Shown piece by piece: positions 63,680 through 64,000 of a stretch of 64,000 nt of DNA. The position numbers and the translations under genes were made by a program. Position 1 is the first letter of the stretch. Each line of letters starts with the position of its first letter. Origin of the DNA: Rhynchonema sp. JSB1_4 (Eukaryota > Nematoda > Chromadorea > Monhysterida > Xyalidae); NCBI GenBank assembly GCA_030248065.1, contig JASAMV010003017.1, positions 1 to 64,000 of the forward strand. Direction: 5' to 3'. The notes under the pieces were generated by a model. The model saw only the letters and a program-made list of their open reading frames with translations, was not told the origin of the DNA and did not search any database.

Positions 63680-64000
63680 GTACAAAGCCCTAAACTTTCG
63701 TTTACATTGAGCCGCTGTATCAACTTTTCGGGCAAGGACATACAAGGACCATGTGTACGCCTTGCCCTGGGCAAACGTTACGTGCGCCGTATTTTGTCAA
63801 AGAGTGAGTTCATGTTTATTTTGTTCAGTCCCAGCCAGGCGTTGTATCACACTTTTGGATCGAAAACCGCAGCCATATACAAAACCGTCGTTTGCGGTGC
63901 ACGTATGCCCATAAAGCACACATGACGCATTATTTTCACATCATGTTGTTTATTTCGACCAGAGTCAAAATCTTTTGTTGTTAGAAGTTGTTCTGCCTGT
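63680..64000. other. start of receptor intron 10, no exon identified
   Basis: After the donor AAG|GTACAA no M4-like segment is found before the window ends, so the last exon or exons lie outside. Confidence 0.5.

Overview
The window reads as nuclear DNA of a nematode. The clearest sign is a complete four-exon major sperm protein (MSP) gene, a family restricted to nematodes. It is supported by a glutamate-gated-chloride-channel-like receptor gene, short introns of about 55-110 bases, and U-rich TTTCAG 3' splice sites, some directly before an ATG as in SL trans-splicing. The species cannot be fixed from this sequence. Most of the 64 kb is not host coding sequence but dense, often nested mobile-element debris.

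Layout. 1-1301 is the start of a gag-like open frame on the minus strand that runs off the left edge. About 1.3-7.2 kb holds MITE copies and no supported gene. 7.2-9.6 kb holds a four-exon model for an unrecognised single-pass membrane protein. About 10-24 kb is foldback elements, hAT-type elements, TA-flanked MITEs and a 1.76 kb PIF/Harbinger-like element with a BESS-motif ORF remnant. 25-27 kb holds a weaker multi-exon model, and 27.7-28.7 kb a dead LINE. 29.5-37.6 kb is hAT elements, long palindromes and MITEs, several inserted into one another with target duplications still readable.

37.7-48.9 kb is a nested retroelement complex. It contains Penelope-like RT/GIY-YIG remnants and a two-ORF element of unrecognised family. 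The second ORF of that element is interrupted by a BEL/Pao-like LTR element, which itself contains a 737-bp LTR miniature (TRIM) whose LTRs carry a tRNA-like Pol III promoter segment. 49-54.8 kb is more hAT-like elements with G-runs and GC-rich repeats.

53-64 kb is the gene-bearing end. On the minus strand are a first exon of an MGRN1/RNF157-like E3 ligase, a lysine-rich 217-residue protein of unknown function and MSP. On the plus strand is a Cys-loop anion-channel subunit with ten exons in view, continuing past the right edge. MITEs sit in its introns and in the spaces between genes.

The host genes show no common pathway. MSP acts in amoeboid sperm motility, the receptor in fast inhibitory signalling, and the MGRN1-like protein in ubiquitination. 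Exon boundaries come from GT/AG sites, reading-frame phase and family resemblance judged by eye; no searches were run.
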